Below are positions 42,397 to 52,434 of a stretch of 64,000 bases of DNA, piece after piece. The DNA is taken from the NCBI GenBank assembly GCA_020161845.1, contig JAIUNK010000014.1:1-64000 (forward strand), given 5' to 3'. A model generated the notes under the pieces. The model had not been told where the DNA came from. It did no database searches and worked only from the letters and a program-made list of their open reading frames with translations. Position numbers and translations under genes: made by a program. Numbering within the stretch: the stretch's first letter is position 1; every line of letters begins with the position of its first letter. Source of the DNA: Actinomycetota bacterium (GTDB lineage Bacteria > Actinomycetota > Actinomycetes > Actinomycetales > Dermatophilaceae).

Positions 42397-42442
42397 TGGC
42401 TGACGGGTGCGGGTGCCGGTGGCTGACGGGTGCGGGTGCCGC
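42397..42442. repeat. 23-bp tandem duplication
   Basis: A 23-bp unit beginning TGGCTGACGGGTGCGGGTGC occurs twice head to tail (42397-42419 and 42420-42442; only the last base differs), just upstream of the operator and promoter of the mutase gene. Confidence 0.7.
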
Positions 42443-42457
42443 CGGATAGCCTCTAGC

Positions 42458-42481
42458 ATTTACTAGGAAGTCCTAGTAAAT
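42458..42481. promoter_or_regulatory. Perfect palindromic operator overlapping the mutase -10 box
   Basis: Perfect 11-bp arms, ATTTACTAGGA and TCCTAGTAAAT, are separated by AG. The right arm overlaps TAAATT (42477-42482), a TANNNT -10 box ending 6 nt before the ATG at 42489. A dimeric repressor (TetR or MarR type) bound here would block the promoter. The local A/T content stands out sharply against the surrounding DNA. Confidence 0.7.
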
Positions 42482-42488
42482 TGTCCCC

Positions 42489-44318
42489 ATGACGACGACG
42501 GACCGCCCGCAGACCGACCCCGCCGCCCCCACGACCTCCCAGCCCGCCGCAGGGACGCCGAGTGCGGCCCTCCCGACGTACACGTTGCCGTCCACCGACG
42601 GTGCTAACTCCAGGCAGCGCTGGCAGCAGCGCTACAACGAGGCCCTCGCCAAGGGGCGCGTCCGCAACGCGGACTTCACCACGCTGTCCGGGATGGAGGT
42701 CGAGCCGGCCTACGGGCCGACCGACGAGCAGGCCGCGGCCGACCCCCACTTCGATCGCATCGGCTGGCCGGGGGAGTACCCCTTCACGCGCGGCCTCTAC
42801 AGCACCGGCTACCGCGGCCGGACCTGGACGATTCGGCAGTTCGCGGGCTTCGGCAACGCCAAGCAGACCAACGAGCGTTACAAGATGATCCTTGGCCGTG
42901 GCGGCGGCGGCCTATCCGTCGCCTTCGACATGCCGACCCTGATGGGCCGCGACAGCGACGACCCGATGTCCCTGGGCGAGGTCGGCCACTGCGGCGTGGC
43001 GATCGACTCCGCCGCCGACATGGACATCCTGTTCTCCGACATCACACTCGACGGCGTCACCACGTCGATGACGATCAGCGGTCCCGCCGTACCGGCCTTC
43101 TGCATGTATCTCGTCGCAGCGGAGCGCCAGGGCTGCGACATCGCCAAGCTCAACGGCACGCTGCAGACCGACATCTTCAAGGAGTACATCGCGCAGAAGG
43201 AGTGGCTCTTCGAGCCCGAGCCGCACCTGCGCCTGATCGGCGACCTGATGGAATACTGCGACGCCAACATCCGCGACTACAAGCCGCTGTCGGTGTCCGG
43301 CTATCACATCCGCGAGGCGGGGGCGACGGCCGCGCAGGAGCTCGCGTTCACGCTCGCGGACGGCTTCGGCTACGTCGAGCTCGGCCTTTCCCGCGGCCTC
43401 GACGTCGACTCCTTCGCGCCGGGGCTGAGCTTCTTCTTCGACGCCCACGTCGACTTCTTCGAGGAGATCGCCAAGTTCCGTGCGGCCCGCCGGATCTGGG
43501 CCCGCTGGCTGCGCGACACCTACGGCGCCAAGACCGAGAAGGCGCAGTGGCTGCGGTTCCACACCCAGACGGCCGGCGTCTCCCTGACCGCGCAGCAGCC
43601 GCTGAACAACGTCGTCCGTACGGCGGTCGAGGCGCTGTCCGCGGTCCTGGGCGGCACCAACTCCCTGCACACCAACGCCCTCGACGAGACGTTGGCCCTG
43701 CCCAGCGAGCACGCCGCCGAGGTGGCGCTGCGCACCCAGCAGGTGCTCATGGAAGAGACCGGCGTCGTGAACGTCGCCGACCCGCTGGGGGGGAGCTGGT
43801 ACGTCGAGGCGCTCACCGACAAGATCGAGGCCGAGGCCGAGGCGATCTTCGCCAAGATCCTGGCGATGGGCGAGCTCGGCAAGAAGCCCGGCCCCGACGG
43901 CTCGATCCAGCACGAGATCGGCCCGATCACCTCCGGCCTGCTGCGCGGCATCGAGGAGGGCTGGTTCATGGCCGAGATCGGCGACGCGGCCTTCCACTAC
44001 CAGGTGGCCCTGGAGCAGGGCGCCAAGAAGGTCGTCGGCGTCAACTGCCTGACCGACTCGATCAGCCACGAGCTGGAGATCCTGCGGGTCAGCCACGAGG
44101 TTGAGAAGGTGCAGGTGGCCGAGCTCGCCGACCGCAAGGCCGCTCGGGACCACGCCGCCGTCGACGCCGCGCTGGCGCGCCTGGTCGAGGTCTCGCGCAC
44201 GTCCGAGAACATGATCCCGGCCATGCTCGACGCGGTCCGCGCAGAGGCGACGCTGGGCGAGATCTGTGGCGCTCTCAAGGCCGAGTGGGGCATCTACCGG
44301 GAGCCGGCGCGGTTCTGA
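42489..44318 (+). CDS. Methylmalonyl-CoA mutase family large subunit, no B12 domain
   Basis: A 609-residue substrate-binding subunit of an adenosylcobalamin-dependent acyl-CoA mutase. It contains the TIM-barrel domain ([44 protein letters not shown] with the catalytic His, [14 protein letters not shown]) but stops at AEWGIYREP without the DxHxxG B12-binding domain found in single-chain mutases. Two-subunit enzymes of this kind pair with a ~140-residue B12 protein, which is not in the window. The specificity positions read Tyr108 and Arg248, as in methylmalonyl-CoA mutase (Tyr89/Arg207) rather than isobutyryl-CoA mutase (Phe/Gln). That alignment was made by eye. The transcript is probably leaderless and repressor-controlled. 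Confidence 0.88.
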   Translation: MTTTDRPQTDPAAPTTSQPAAGTPSAALPTYTLPSTDGANSRQRWQQRYNEALAKGRVRNADFTTLSGMEVEPAYGPTDEQAAADPHFDRIGWPGEYPFTRGLYSTGYRGRTWTIRQFAGFGNAKQTNERYKMILGRGGGGLSVAFDMPTLMGRDSDDPMSLGEVGHCGVAIDSAADMDILFSDITLDGVTTSMTISGPAVPAFCMYLVAAERQGCDIAKLNGTLQTDIFKEYIAQKEWLFEPEPHLRLIGDLMEYCDANIRDYKPLSVSGYHIREAGATAAQELAFTLADGFGYVELGLSRGLDVDSFAPGLSFFFDAHVDFFEEIAKFRAARRIWARWLRDTYGAKTEKAQWLRFHTQTAGVSLTAQQPLNNVVRTAVEALSAVLGGTNSLHTNALDETLALPSEHAAEVALRTQQVLMEETGVVNVADPLGGSWYVEALTDKIEAEAEAIFAKILAMGELGKKPGPDGSIQHEIGPITSGLLRGIEEGWFMAEIGDAAFHYQVALEQGAKKVVGVNCLTDSISHELEILRVSHEVEKVQVAELADRKAARDHAAVDAALARLVEVSRTSENMIPAMLDAVRAEATLGEICGALKAEWGIYREPARF

Positions 44319-44462
44319 GCGGCCCGGCGAACCCTTGACACCCGCAGCCCCCTGTTGAAGAGGAGTGGGGCTCGCGGGGGGAACAACTCCACCGGGTGGA
44401 TCGTCGGAGCAGGTGCCCGACGGTCCGCCCGGTCTCTTTTGGTGGCGGCCCGCGCGGCGGCT

Positions 44463-44468
44463 TACGCT
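44463..44468 (+). promoter_or_regulatory. Candidate promoter for the membrane protein/lipoprotein pair
   Basis: TTGGTG (44439-44444) and TACGCT (44463-44468) are spaced 18 bp apart, about 70 bp before the GTG at 44537, giving a leader that ends in GAAGAAGGA. This is the best promoter-like pair in the 218-bp gap after the mutase gene. Confidence 0.3.
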
Positions 44469-44536
44469 GCGGATCGGCCCACCGATTTCGCCAGAACGGC
44501 CGCCGCCGACCCCCGACCACGGAAGAAGGACTTGCC

Positions 44537-45229
44537 GTGCCAGCCGCACGCCGCCCCTCGTGGGTGTCGCTAGCCGCCTTCGCTCTCGGGGCCCCGGTGC
44601 TGATCCTGGGCCTGATCTATGCGATCGCGCTCGGTCCGTCGGGGCGGGTCGAAGCCTCGGCCCGAGTCGCCGCCCCGGGGGTGGTCGTGATCGGCGAGGA
44701 TGCCGTTCGCGCGTCGTCGACGCCGGTGCATGTGTTGGTGCGGTCCGCCTCAGCCGGTCAGGTGACCGGGGTCCGGATGCTCGACGGCGACGCGCACGCG
44801 AGCCTGGAGGCCTCCCGGCACGCGTCGCTCGACGGCGTGTCCTTCCTCCCGCGGGCCCTGCGGGTGACCGCATCCGGAGACGGACCGTTGCCCCGCGCCA
44901 TGAATCGCGACACCTTTCTCGCCGACCCGATGACCGCGGACCGTGTCGAACTCGACGTGACTCCGGGCCGGATGCCGCAGGCGCTGCTGATCTACCCGGG
45001 CGAGCCCGGGTCCCCCCGCGACGACGCCGTCGACGTGACCATGACGTGGTCGAACGCCGCGTGGTTCTGGCAGGCCGTAGCCCTCGCCCTCGCCGGAGCC
45101 GCATTGCTGGTCGCCGGCGTCTGGTCGCACCGCCGCAGGCTGCGCGCGAGCGGCCCCAACCGCGAGGACCGAGACCCGGCGGGCGCGACCGAGGTGCCGG
45201 ACGCCTCCGGAGCAGGAGCAGACCGATGA
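44537..45229 (+). CDS. Membrane protein of unknown function, two membrane segments
   Basis: A 230-residue protein with an N-terminal membrane segment (LAAFALGAPVLILGLIYAIAL, about 12-32), an extracytoplasmic beta-rich domain of about 140 residues, and a C-terminal membrane segment (AWFWQAVALALAGAALLVAGVW, about 178-199) with a charged cytoplasmic tail. I do not recognise the family. GTG 44537 is chosen because GAAGAAGGA lies 6 nt upstream. Its stop overlaps the start of the lipoprotein gene by 4 bp (ATGA), so the two are translationally coupled and probably act together at the cell envelope. Confidence 0.72.
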   Translation: MPAARRPSWVSLAAFALGAPVLILGLIYAIALGPSGRVEASARVAAPGVVVIGEDAVRASSTPVHVLVRSASAGQVTGVRMLDGDAHASLEASRHASLDGVSFLPRALRVTASGDGPLPRAMNRDTFLADPMTADRVELDVTPGRMPQALLIYPGEPGSPRDDAVDVTMTWSNAAWFWQAVALALAGAALLVAGVWSHRRRLRASGPNREDRDPAGATEVPDASGAGADR

Positions 45230-46212
45230 GACCGTACGCCGTGCGCCGCGGGGCCTTGGCCACGCTGGCTGCCGCGATCGTGGGCGCCGGCGCCGTGACC
45301 GGTTGCGGAGCCCCCGGTGTGCCGGGTTCCGGGGGTCCGGACGCCAACCCTGGGGCCGCCGTCACCGAGGATCAGGCGCTCCGAGTGGCCGAACGTGTCC
45401 TGACGCAGGACGCGAAGCTGCGATCGGGCCAGCCGGACCCGGGCTCGGCGCTGGCCTCGACGTATGCGGGGGAGGGGCTCGTCGCCGCGAAGGCGGCGGT
45501 GCAACTCATCGCGGCGGGCGTGCAGGGCAAGTCGACCGGCACGGTCCGCGACGTCAAGGTGCTGACCACCTCCCGCGGAACGGGGTATCCGCGCTACATC
45601 CTGGCCGCCTCCGCGGCCGACACGGGCACCCTGCCGGTGGTTCACCTCCTGGTGGCGACGAAGCCCGATACGCCGTACCGGCTCACCCTCAGCGCGCAGC
45701 TGCTGCCCGGCGCGCAGATCAGCGCCTTCCCCAGCCGCGATGACGGGGCCGAGGTGGTCTCGGACTCCGGCGACCTGGCGATCAAGCCCGCCGACCTGCT
45801 GACGTCCTACGCCCGCGGGCTCGCGGCCAAGCAACCCGACCCGCCGTACGATTCCGACACCTTCGCCGAGCAGGTGCTCTCGCGGGCGGAAGCGGCCAAG
45901 ACGGCCGTCGCGGCCCAGGCGGACTTCACCCAGTCGTTCCAGGTGCGCCAGGATCCGGTCGTGGCGTTCCGGCAACTCAACGGAGACACGCTGGTCCTGG
46001 GGGCGATCGAGCGGGTCAGTGACTACGCGATCAAGCCAGGGCAGCAGATGCAGCCCACGCCGATCTTCTCCGCCCTCGTGCCGGGGCGGTCCGTGCTGGT
46101 TCAACAGGTCCGCACCCAGGTCTCGCAGTTCGTCGTGTTCACCGTGCCGGCGCAGGGCAAGGCTCGGCTCGTCGCCGCGACGGAACAGGTCTCGGGCGCC
46201 TCGGGCTACTGA
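45226..46212 (+). CDS. Putative secreted lipoprotein
   Basis: A 328-residue envelope protein. The signal sequence (basic MRPYAVRRG, then ALATLAAAIVGAGAVTGC) ends in a lipobox VTGC with the modified Cys at about residue 27, followed by a Gly/Pro-rich linker. The mature part is an alpha/beta domain of about 280 residues without a family I recognise; RVSDYAIKPGQ and LVQQVRTQVSQFVVFTVP are its clearest hydrophobic stretches. Coupled to the preceding membrane protein by an ATGA overlap. It may be a cell-wall or polymer-related factor, but that is only context. Confidence 0.75.
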   Translation: MRPYAVRRGALATLAAAIVGAGAVTGCGAPGVPGSGGPDANPGAAVTEDQALRVAERVLTQDAKLRSGQPDPGSALASTYAGEGLVAAKAAVQLIAAGVQGKSTGTVRDVKVLTTSRGTGYPRYILAASAADTGTLPVVHLLVATKPDTPYRLTLSAQLLPGAQISAFPSRDDGAEVVSDSGDLAIKPADLLTSYARGLAAKQPDPPYDSDTFAEQVLSRAEAAKTAVAAQADFTQSFQVRQDPVVAFRQLNGDTLVLGAIERVSDYAIKPGQQMQPTPIFSALVPGRSVLVQQVRTQVSQFVVFTVPAQGKARLVAATEQVSGASGY

Positions 46213-46258
46213 CGGCCCCGGTTTTTCCTCCTCGGCTCCGGGCGCAAGAATGGGCGCC

Positions 46259-47179
46259 ATGAGCCTGCCCGGATCCTTCTCGCCCTCGCTGCGTGGCGCC
46301 GTCGACCTGTCCTCGCTGGGCCGTCCCGCGCCCGCGCCCGCGTCTGCTGCCGCCTCGCCGTCCGGCGTCGTCCTGGACGTGACCGATGCCACCCTCGAGG
46401 CCGCCATCCTCGGCACCCGTGAGGTTCCGGCGCTGTTCGTGCTCTGGGACGGCCAGTCCCCCCAGACCAAGGCCGCGCTGGACAACGCGGTCGCCGCCGC
46501 ACAGAAGGTCGCCGGGCGGGTGCGGGTGTGTTCCGTCGACATCCGGACGGCACCCGGGACGGCGCAGGCCTTTCAGGTCCAACAGATCCCCGTGACCTTG
46601 GCGATCATCGGCGCTCAGCCGGTGCCGCTGTTCGCCGGCGTGCAGCCCGTCGCGCAGCTGGACGCCGTGCTGGATCAGGTGCTGCAGCTGGCCAGTCAAC
46701 ACGGCGTCACGGGCACCTTCGACGCGAGACCCGCCGAGGCGGCCGCCGCCGACGAGGGCGCGGATCTGCCGGTGGCGCACGCCCTGGCCTATGAGGCGAT
46801 CGAGCGCGGCGACTACGCCGCGGCTGTCGCGGCGTACGAGCAGGCGCTCAAGGACAACCCGGCCGATGCCGACGCCAAGGCGGGACTGGCGCAGGTGCAG
46901 CTCCTGCAGCGAGTCGCGGCTGCCGACCCGGCTGCCGCCCGCGCCGCGGCGGCCGAGCGCCCCGGCGACGTGGCAGCACAGCTCCTGGTCGCGGATCTGG
47001 ACGTATCCGGTGGCCATGTCGAAGACGCCTTCGCGCGGCTGGTCGACCTCATCCGTGCGACCAGTGACGAGGACCGCGACCGGGTCCGCACCCACCTGCT
47101 CGGTCTGTTCGAGGTCGTCGGCTCCGCCGATGACCGGGTCGTCAAGGCGCGTCGGGCGCTGATGAGCGCACTGTTCTAG
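46259..47179 (+). CDS. Thioredoxin-fold TPR protein, CnoX/YbbN-like, without CxxC
   Basis: A 306-residue cytoplasmic protein with an N-terminal thioredoxin fold (about 40-150) and a C-terminal TPR-like region (about 185-306: HALAYEAIERGDYAAAVAAY, NPADADAKAGLAQV). This is the CnoX/YbbN co-chaperone layout. The usual active site WCGPC is replaced by WDGQSPQT, so no redox dithiol exists; the cis-Pro segment QIPVTLAI remains. The role would be holding or chaperone transfer rather than disulfide chemistry. Start ATG 46259 is preferred, though ATG 46250 is in frame. Convergent with the following gene (13 bp). Confidence 0.85.
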   Translation: MSLPGSFSPSLRGAVDLSSLGRPAPAPASAAASPSGVVLDVTDATLEAAILGTREVPALFVLWDGQSPQTKAALDNAVAAAQKVAGRVRVCSVDIRTAPGTAQAFQVQQIPVTLAIIGAQPVPLFAGVQPVAQLDAVLDQVLQLASQHGVTGTFDARPAEAAAADEGADLPVAHALAYEAIERGDYAAAVAAYEQALKDNPADADAKAGLAQVQLLQRVAAADPAAARAAAAERPGDVAAQLLVADLDVSGGHVEDAFARLVDLIRATSDEDRDRVRTHLLGLFEVVGSADDRVVKARRALMSALF

Positions 47180-47192
47180 CCCCCGGCCCGCC

Positions 47193-47731
47193 TTATCCGC
47201 CGGCGACCAACAGCGCCTCGTCGAGGCGGCCGAGGAGCTCACCGGCCTGGGCGTCGACGTCCTCCGTGGAGAGCACCCGCAGGCCCAGCGGGTAGGTCTG
47301 CTCCGAGCCGTCCAGCACGATCAGGTGGACGTCGTCCGGCTCGCACAGGTCGCGGAAGTCGTCGAGGCGGCGGCCGGGCAGGTCCTCGACCACGATCACG
47401 TCGTACCCGGCTCGTCGGTAGGTCTCCGCCAGCGCGATCTGTCCGCAATAGCGCAGCAGCGCCGTGCGGATCGTGCCCAGTTCGTCGGCGCCGGAAGCGT
47501 GTTCGGAGGCGACCATGGCCGCGAGAATCGGCCCGTCGATGACCACCGACTGATCCAGCCGGCGGGCCATCGCCCAGGCCAGCCGGTGGCAGCCGGGCCC
47601 CATCGGGCCGGTCACCAGGATCAGCCGGCCCACCGGCGCGGGGAGGTCCCCCGCGCCGGTGGGCTCCTGCGAAGCGCCCGGCTCAGGGTCTGGGAGGGCA
47701 GACCCCGGGTCGGCCGCGTCCGCTGAACCGG

Positions 47732-47735
<4 letters not shown>
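47193..47735 (-). CDS. P-loop-like protein with degenerate Walker A, coupled to pgm
   Basis: A 180-residue protein shaped like a small nucleotide or sugar kinase: [21 protein letters not shown] sits where a P-loop belongs, but the GxxxxGK(S/T) consensus reads GPMGPGCH, with Cys-His in place of Lys-Ser/Thr. Later strands VIVVEDLPG and VHLIVLDGS match the Rossmann-like order. It is therefore probably a pseudokinase or a family using another mechanism. The GTG start overlaps the pgm stop as GTGA, so it is translationally coupled to phosphoglucomutase. Function unknown. Confidence 0.65.
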
Positions 47736-49396
<1,661 letters not shown>

Positions 49397-49546
49397 GGGG
49401 ACATCTTTGCAGGCCCGGCCGGGTCGAGGGGGCGGCGCCGGGCCAGCGTCGAAGGACAGCGCTGTCGCTGCGCGAGCCCTGTCCCGAGGCCGATTCGCCT
49501 GCGAAGATAGGCCCAACCTGTCAGCCCCCGAAGAAGCCGAGGCGAC

Positions 49547-49993
49547 GTGCCGGACAACTCCATGAAGATCGGCGAGGTTGCCGAGCGCACCGGTCTGAGT
49601 CTGCGGACAATCCGGCATTACGACGAGACCGGATTGGTGGTCCCGTCGGCCCGAACCGTCGGCGGATTCCGAATGTACACCGAGGTGGAGGTGGCTCGGC
49701 TGCTGGTCATCAAGCGGATGAAGCCGCTGGGCTACTCGCTGGAGGAGATGGCCGACTTGCTGGCCACCCTCGACGATCTCGGTGGCCCGTGGATGCCGGA
49801 CAGCAAGCACAGCTACGGCTCGCGAGCATCCTCGGGCGCGGATCGCGCGCGCGACCTGCGGCGGCTGGACCACTACATCGGCGACGCCGACGAGCGGCTG
49901 GGCAAGTTGCGCGAACGCACACAGATGGCCGAGGAGTTCGCCCGCACCTTGCGCTACCAGGCCCAGCGGCATCGGGGGGACGGCACGGCCTGA
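49547..49993 (+). CDS. MerR-family transcriptional regulator
   Basis: A 148-residue regulator. The N-terminal winged helix (about 6-75) is typical: [45 protein letters not shown]. It is followed by a coiled-coil dimerisation helix ([22 protein letters not shown]). There are no Cys residues for metal sensing and no effector domain, so it belongs with small MerR proteins responding to unknown signals. GTG 49547 has GAGGCGA upstream; an ATG 15 nt later is possible. It is divergent from pgm (150 bp) and upstream of the membrane acyltransferase. Confidence 0.88.
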   Translation: MPDNSMKIGEVAERTGLSLRTIRHYDETGLVVPSARTVGGFRMYTEVEVARLLVIKRMKPLGYSLEEMADLLATLDDLGGPWMPDSKHSYGSRASSGADRARDLRRLDHYIGDADERLGKLRERTQMAEEFARTLRYQAQRHRGDGTA

Positions 49994-50130
49994 GTCGCCG
50001 GCCAACCCCGCCACCCGCTCGCAGGACGAGTCGGGCAGGCACTGTTACGCTCGTCCGGGAAGTCACTCTTACGCAGCGTGAGGTTTCTCCCGCGGTGGGG
50101 ACCGCGGGGAAGTCGGTTGGGGGATCGTCC

Positions 50131-51306
50131 ATGGTCAGCGCCACTCAAGGACCCGTGGTCGCGGGCGGCGGGAGGCCGCCGGGAAACGCGTTCGGCCTGC
50201 TCCGGTTGGTGATGGCCGCCCTTGTCATCGTCTCGCACGGGTTCCCCATCGGGGGGTTCGGCGAGGACCCCATGTATGGCTGGTTCCGGGAACAGACCGA
50301 CCTCGGCGGGGTCGCCGTGCTGGGCTTCTTCGCCATCAGCGGCTACCTCATCACGCGATCGGGCTCCTCCAGCGCAGTGGTCCCCTTCCTGTGGCGCCGG
50401 GCGCTGCGCATCCTGCCGGCGTTCTGGGTGGTTCTCGTGGTCGTCGCGGGGATCTTCGGGCCGATTTCGTACGCCGCGACATATGGGCGTCTGGACGGCT
50501 ACTGGACCATGGATGGGGGCGGTCCGCTGGCCTACGTGACGCGCAACAGCGGCGTCCTGATCACGGAGTACGGCATCAAGGGCGTCTTCGTCGGCAGCCC
50601 CTACGGCGCCGGCGCCGGCGTCGATGTCGTCAACGGCAGCCTGTGGAGTCTCTTCTTCGAGGTGCTCTGCTATCTCGGGGTCGCGGCGGCCATCGTGCTG
50701 GGCCTGCTGCGCGGCCGGCGTCGATTCGTGGTCGCCGCCCTCACCGTGACCCTCGCGCTTCTGCTGGTCCTGCAGCCGGTCGTGCCGATCTTCGGTCGCG
50801 TCGTTGATGTCCTCACCCTCGGCGCGGCCGGGCCCGATCTCTATCTGGCCTTCGCCTGCGGCGGCATGGCGGCGCTCTTCCCGTCGCGGGTTCGCTGGCA
50901 GACCTGGTTGGCGGTGGTGGCCGGAGCGGTGACGCTGGGGACGCTGCTGCTCGGCGGCTTCAAGGGGCTGGGGACGGTGGCCCTGTCGTACGGCGTGCTG
51001 GCGGCCGCGCATCTCCTGCCGGCATGGGCCCGGCGCATCGGCGCGGTCAACGATGTCTCCTATGGCATCTACATCTACGCCTGGCCGGTCGCCATGCTCC
51101 TGGAGCAATGCGGGTTCGCGCGGGCCGGCTACCTGCCCTATCTCGCGGCGACGGCGGTGCTGACCCTGGCGCTTGCGGTGGGAAGCTGGGTGTTGGTGGA
51201 GCGGCCGGCGATGCGACTGAAGTCTCGCGGGCCGGGGGCCCGTCGGAACCGCCCGGCCGGGGTGGCGCTGCGAGGCCCGGGGGCCACTCCTCGCGCGATG
51301 ACATAG
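50131..51306 (+). CDS. Membrane acyltransferase family 3 (OafA/YrhL-like)
   Basis: A 391-residue polytopic membrane protein with about 10 hydrophobic segments, typical of acyltransferase-3 enzymes that O-acylate surface sugars. The first segment contains the conserved RLVMAALVIVSHGFPIGG with the family's His, followed by GVAVLGFFAISGYLITRS and FLWRRALRILPAFWVVL. YGIYIYAWPVAMLL near residue 310 is the usual late motif. The ATG at 50131 has GGGGGA 7 nt upstream. It may decorate the polymer built from the sugar operon downstream. Confidence 0.86.
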   Translation: MVSATQGPVVAGGGRPPGNAFGLLRLVMAALVIVSHGFPIGGFGEDPMYGWFREQTDLGGVAVLGFFAISGYLITRSGSSSAVVPFLWRRALRILPAFWVVLVVVAGIFGPISYAATYGRLDGYWTMDGGGPLAYVTRNSGVLITEYGIKGVFVGSPYGAGAGVDVVNGSLWSLFFEVLCYLGVAAAIVLGLLRGRRRFVVAALTVTLALLLVLQPVVPIFGRVVDVLTLGAAGPDLYLAFACGGMAALFPSRVRWQTWLAVVAGAVTLGTLLLGGFKGLGTVALSYGVLAAAHLLPAWARRIGAVNDVSYGIYIYAWPVAMLLEQCGFARAGYLPYLAATAVLTLALAVGSWVLVERPAMRLKSRGPGARRNRPAGVALRGPGATPRAMT

Positions 51307-51656
51307 TCGGCGGGCGTGAGCCGCGACGGGTTTGTCGCCCCCGGCCTGCACGGCGGGGCGGTTTCGAGTTTCCCTGTGCCGCAGATCTGCTGGTCAGGGG
51401 CCCATCGCTAGCTTGCCCCGGGCGGCACGCCCGGTGTTACCATAACGTGGTCGGGCGTCCAACATTGCGCGCCAGCCGCGCTAGCCCGGCAAGTGGTTCT
51501 AGGGGGAACTGCCACGATGCCTGTCGTTTCCGTCGTCCCGCCGACCTTCCGGCGCGGCGGTGCGAAGGCCTCCCACCGTGCCTCGTGCGGGAGGCAGTCT
51601 CGCCTCCGCACCAGAGACGTCGCGCACTCCGGGCGCGGACAAGGAAGGACAACGTA
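51307..51656 (+). other. Leader region upstream of the sugar-nucleotide operon
   Basis: About 350 bp precede rfbF. TTGCCC (51413) and TACCAT (51438-51443) form a weak promoter with 19-bp spacing. A short open frame (51517-51657) with its own ribosome site runs through the second half. A two-helix fold is possible at 51559-51612: outer GGTGCG/CGCACC, inner GCCTCCC (51568-51574) pairing with GGGAGGC (51589-51595). Together these look like a transcribed leader rather than empty spacer. Confidence 0.35.
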
Positions 51657-51657
51657 G
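51517..51657 (+). CDS. Possible 46-residue leader peptide, stop overlapping rfbF start
   Basis: An ATG at 51517 follows AGGGGG by about 10 nt and opens a 46-residue frame (starts MPVVSVVPPTF, Arg/Ser-rich, with Cys at residue 24). It ends in a TAG that overlaps the GTG start of rfbF by one base (TAGTG). The last third is rich in Arg and Gly codons, and the predicted hairpins of the leader lie inside it. It may be a translational-coupling or attenuation peptide, or chance; no homolog is recalled. Confidence 0.35.
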   Translation: MPVVSVVPPTFRRGGAKASHRASCGRQSRLRTRDVAHSGRGQGRTT

Positions 51658-52433
51658 TGAAGGCCGTCATTCTGGCCGGGGGGCTGGGAACCCGACTCTC
51701 CGAGGAAACCGTCCTCAAGCCCAAGCCGATGGTCGAGGTCGGGGGGAGACCGATTCTCTGGCACATCATGAGCGAATACGCCGCGCACGGCATCAACGAG
51801 TTCGTCGTGTGCTGTGGTTATAAGGCCGAATACATCAAAGAGTGGTTCTCCACCTACGCCATGCGCAATTCGGACATGACCTTCGACCTGGCCACCGGGG
51901 AGGTGCAGGTCCACAAGCGCGATGTCGAGGACTGGAAGGTCACCCTCGTGGACACCGGTCTGAACTCGATGACCGGCGGTCGGCTACGACGGGTCCGGGA
52001 GCATGTCGGTGACCAGACCTTCTGCTTCACCTACGGCGACGGCGTTTCGGACACCGATATCACCGCGACCGTCGACTTTCACCGCAGGTCCGGGCGGCTC
52101 GCGACGATGACGGTGGTGCAGCCGCCCGGCCGGTTCGGTGCGATCAGCCTGGGCCGCAACGAGACGACGATCGAGCACTTCCAGGAGAAGCCGGACGGCG
52201 ACGGCGCCTGGGTCAACGGCGGCTACTTCGTGTGCGAGCCGGGCGTCATCGACTACATCGCCGGCGACGACACGACCTGGGAGCAGGAGCCGCTGCGCAA
52301 CCTCGCGCACGACGGCCAGCTCAACGCCTACAAGCACCCCGGCTTCTGGCAACCGATGGACACGCTCAACGACAAGAACAAGCTGGAGACGTTGTGGGCC
52401 TCCGGCAAGGCCCCGTGGAAGGTATGGAACTGA
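51657..52433 (+). CDS. rfbF: Glucose-1-phosphate cytidylyltransferase
   Basis: A 258-residue nucleotidyltransferase making CDP-glucose from CTP and glucose-1-phosphate. The N-terminal KAVILAGGLGTRLSEETVLKPKPMVEVGGRPILWHIM is the RfbF nucleotide/Mg site; VNGGYFVCEPGVIDYI and WEQEPLRNLAHDGQLNAYKHPGFWQPMDT are characteristic of the CDP-glucose branch and distinguish it from RmlA. Start GTG 51657 has AAGGA 9 nt upstream. It opens the operon; the SDR gene starts 1 bp after its stop. No CDP-glucose 4,6-dehydratase (rfbG) follows, unlike classical CDP-dideoxyhexose clusters. Confidence 0.93.
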   Translation: MKAVILAGGLGTRLSEETVLKPKPMVEVGGRPILWHIMSEYAAHGINEFVVCCGYKAEYIKEWFSTYAMRNSDMTFDLATGEVQVHKRDVEDWKVTLVDTGLNSMTGGRLRRVREHVGDQTFCFTYGDGVSDTDITATVDFHRRSGRLATMTVVQPPGRFGAISLGRNETTIEHFQEKPDGDGAWVNGGYFVCEPGVIDYIAGDDTTWEQEPLRNLAHDGQLNAYKHPGFWQPMDTLNDKNKLETLWASGKAPWKVWN

Positions 52434-52434
52434 C

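Noticed and set aside
42325-42426. 33-codon frame starting inside the nested palindrome, vaguely like an amidohydrolase N-terminus
   Set aside because: Too short, no ribosome site, and its 3' end runs into the 23-bp tandem duplication; insufficient to call a gene or remnant.
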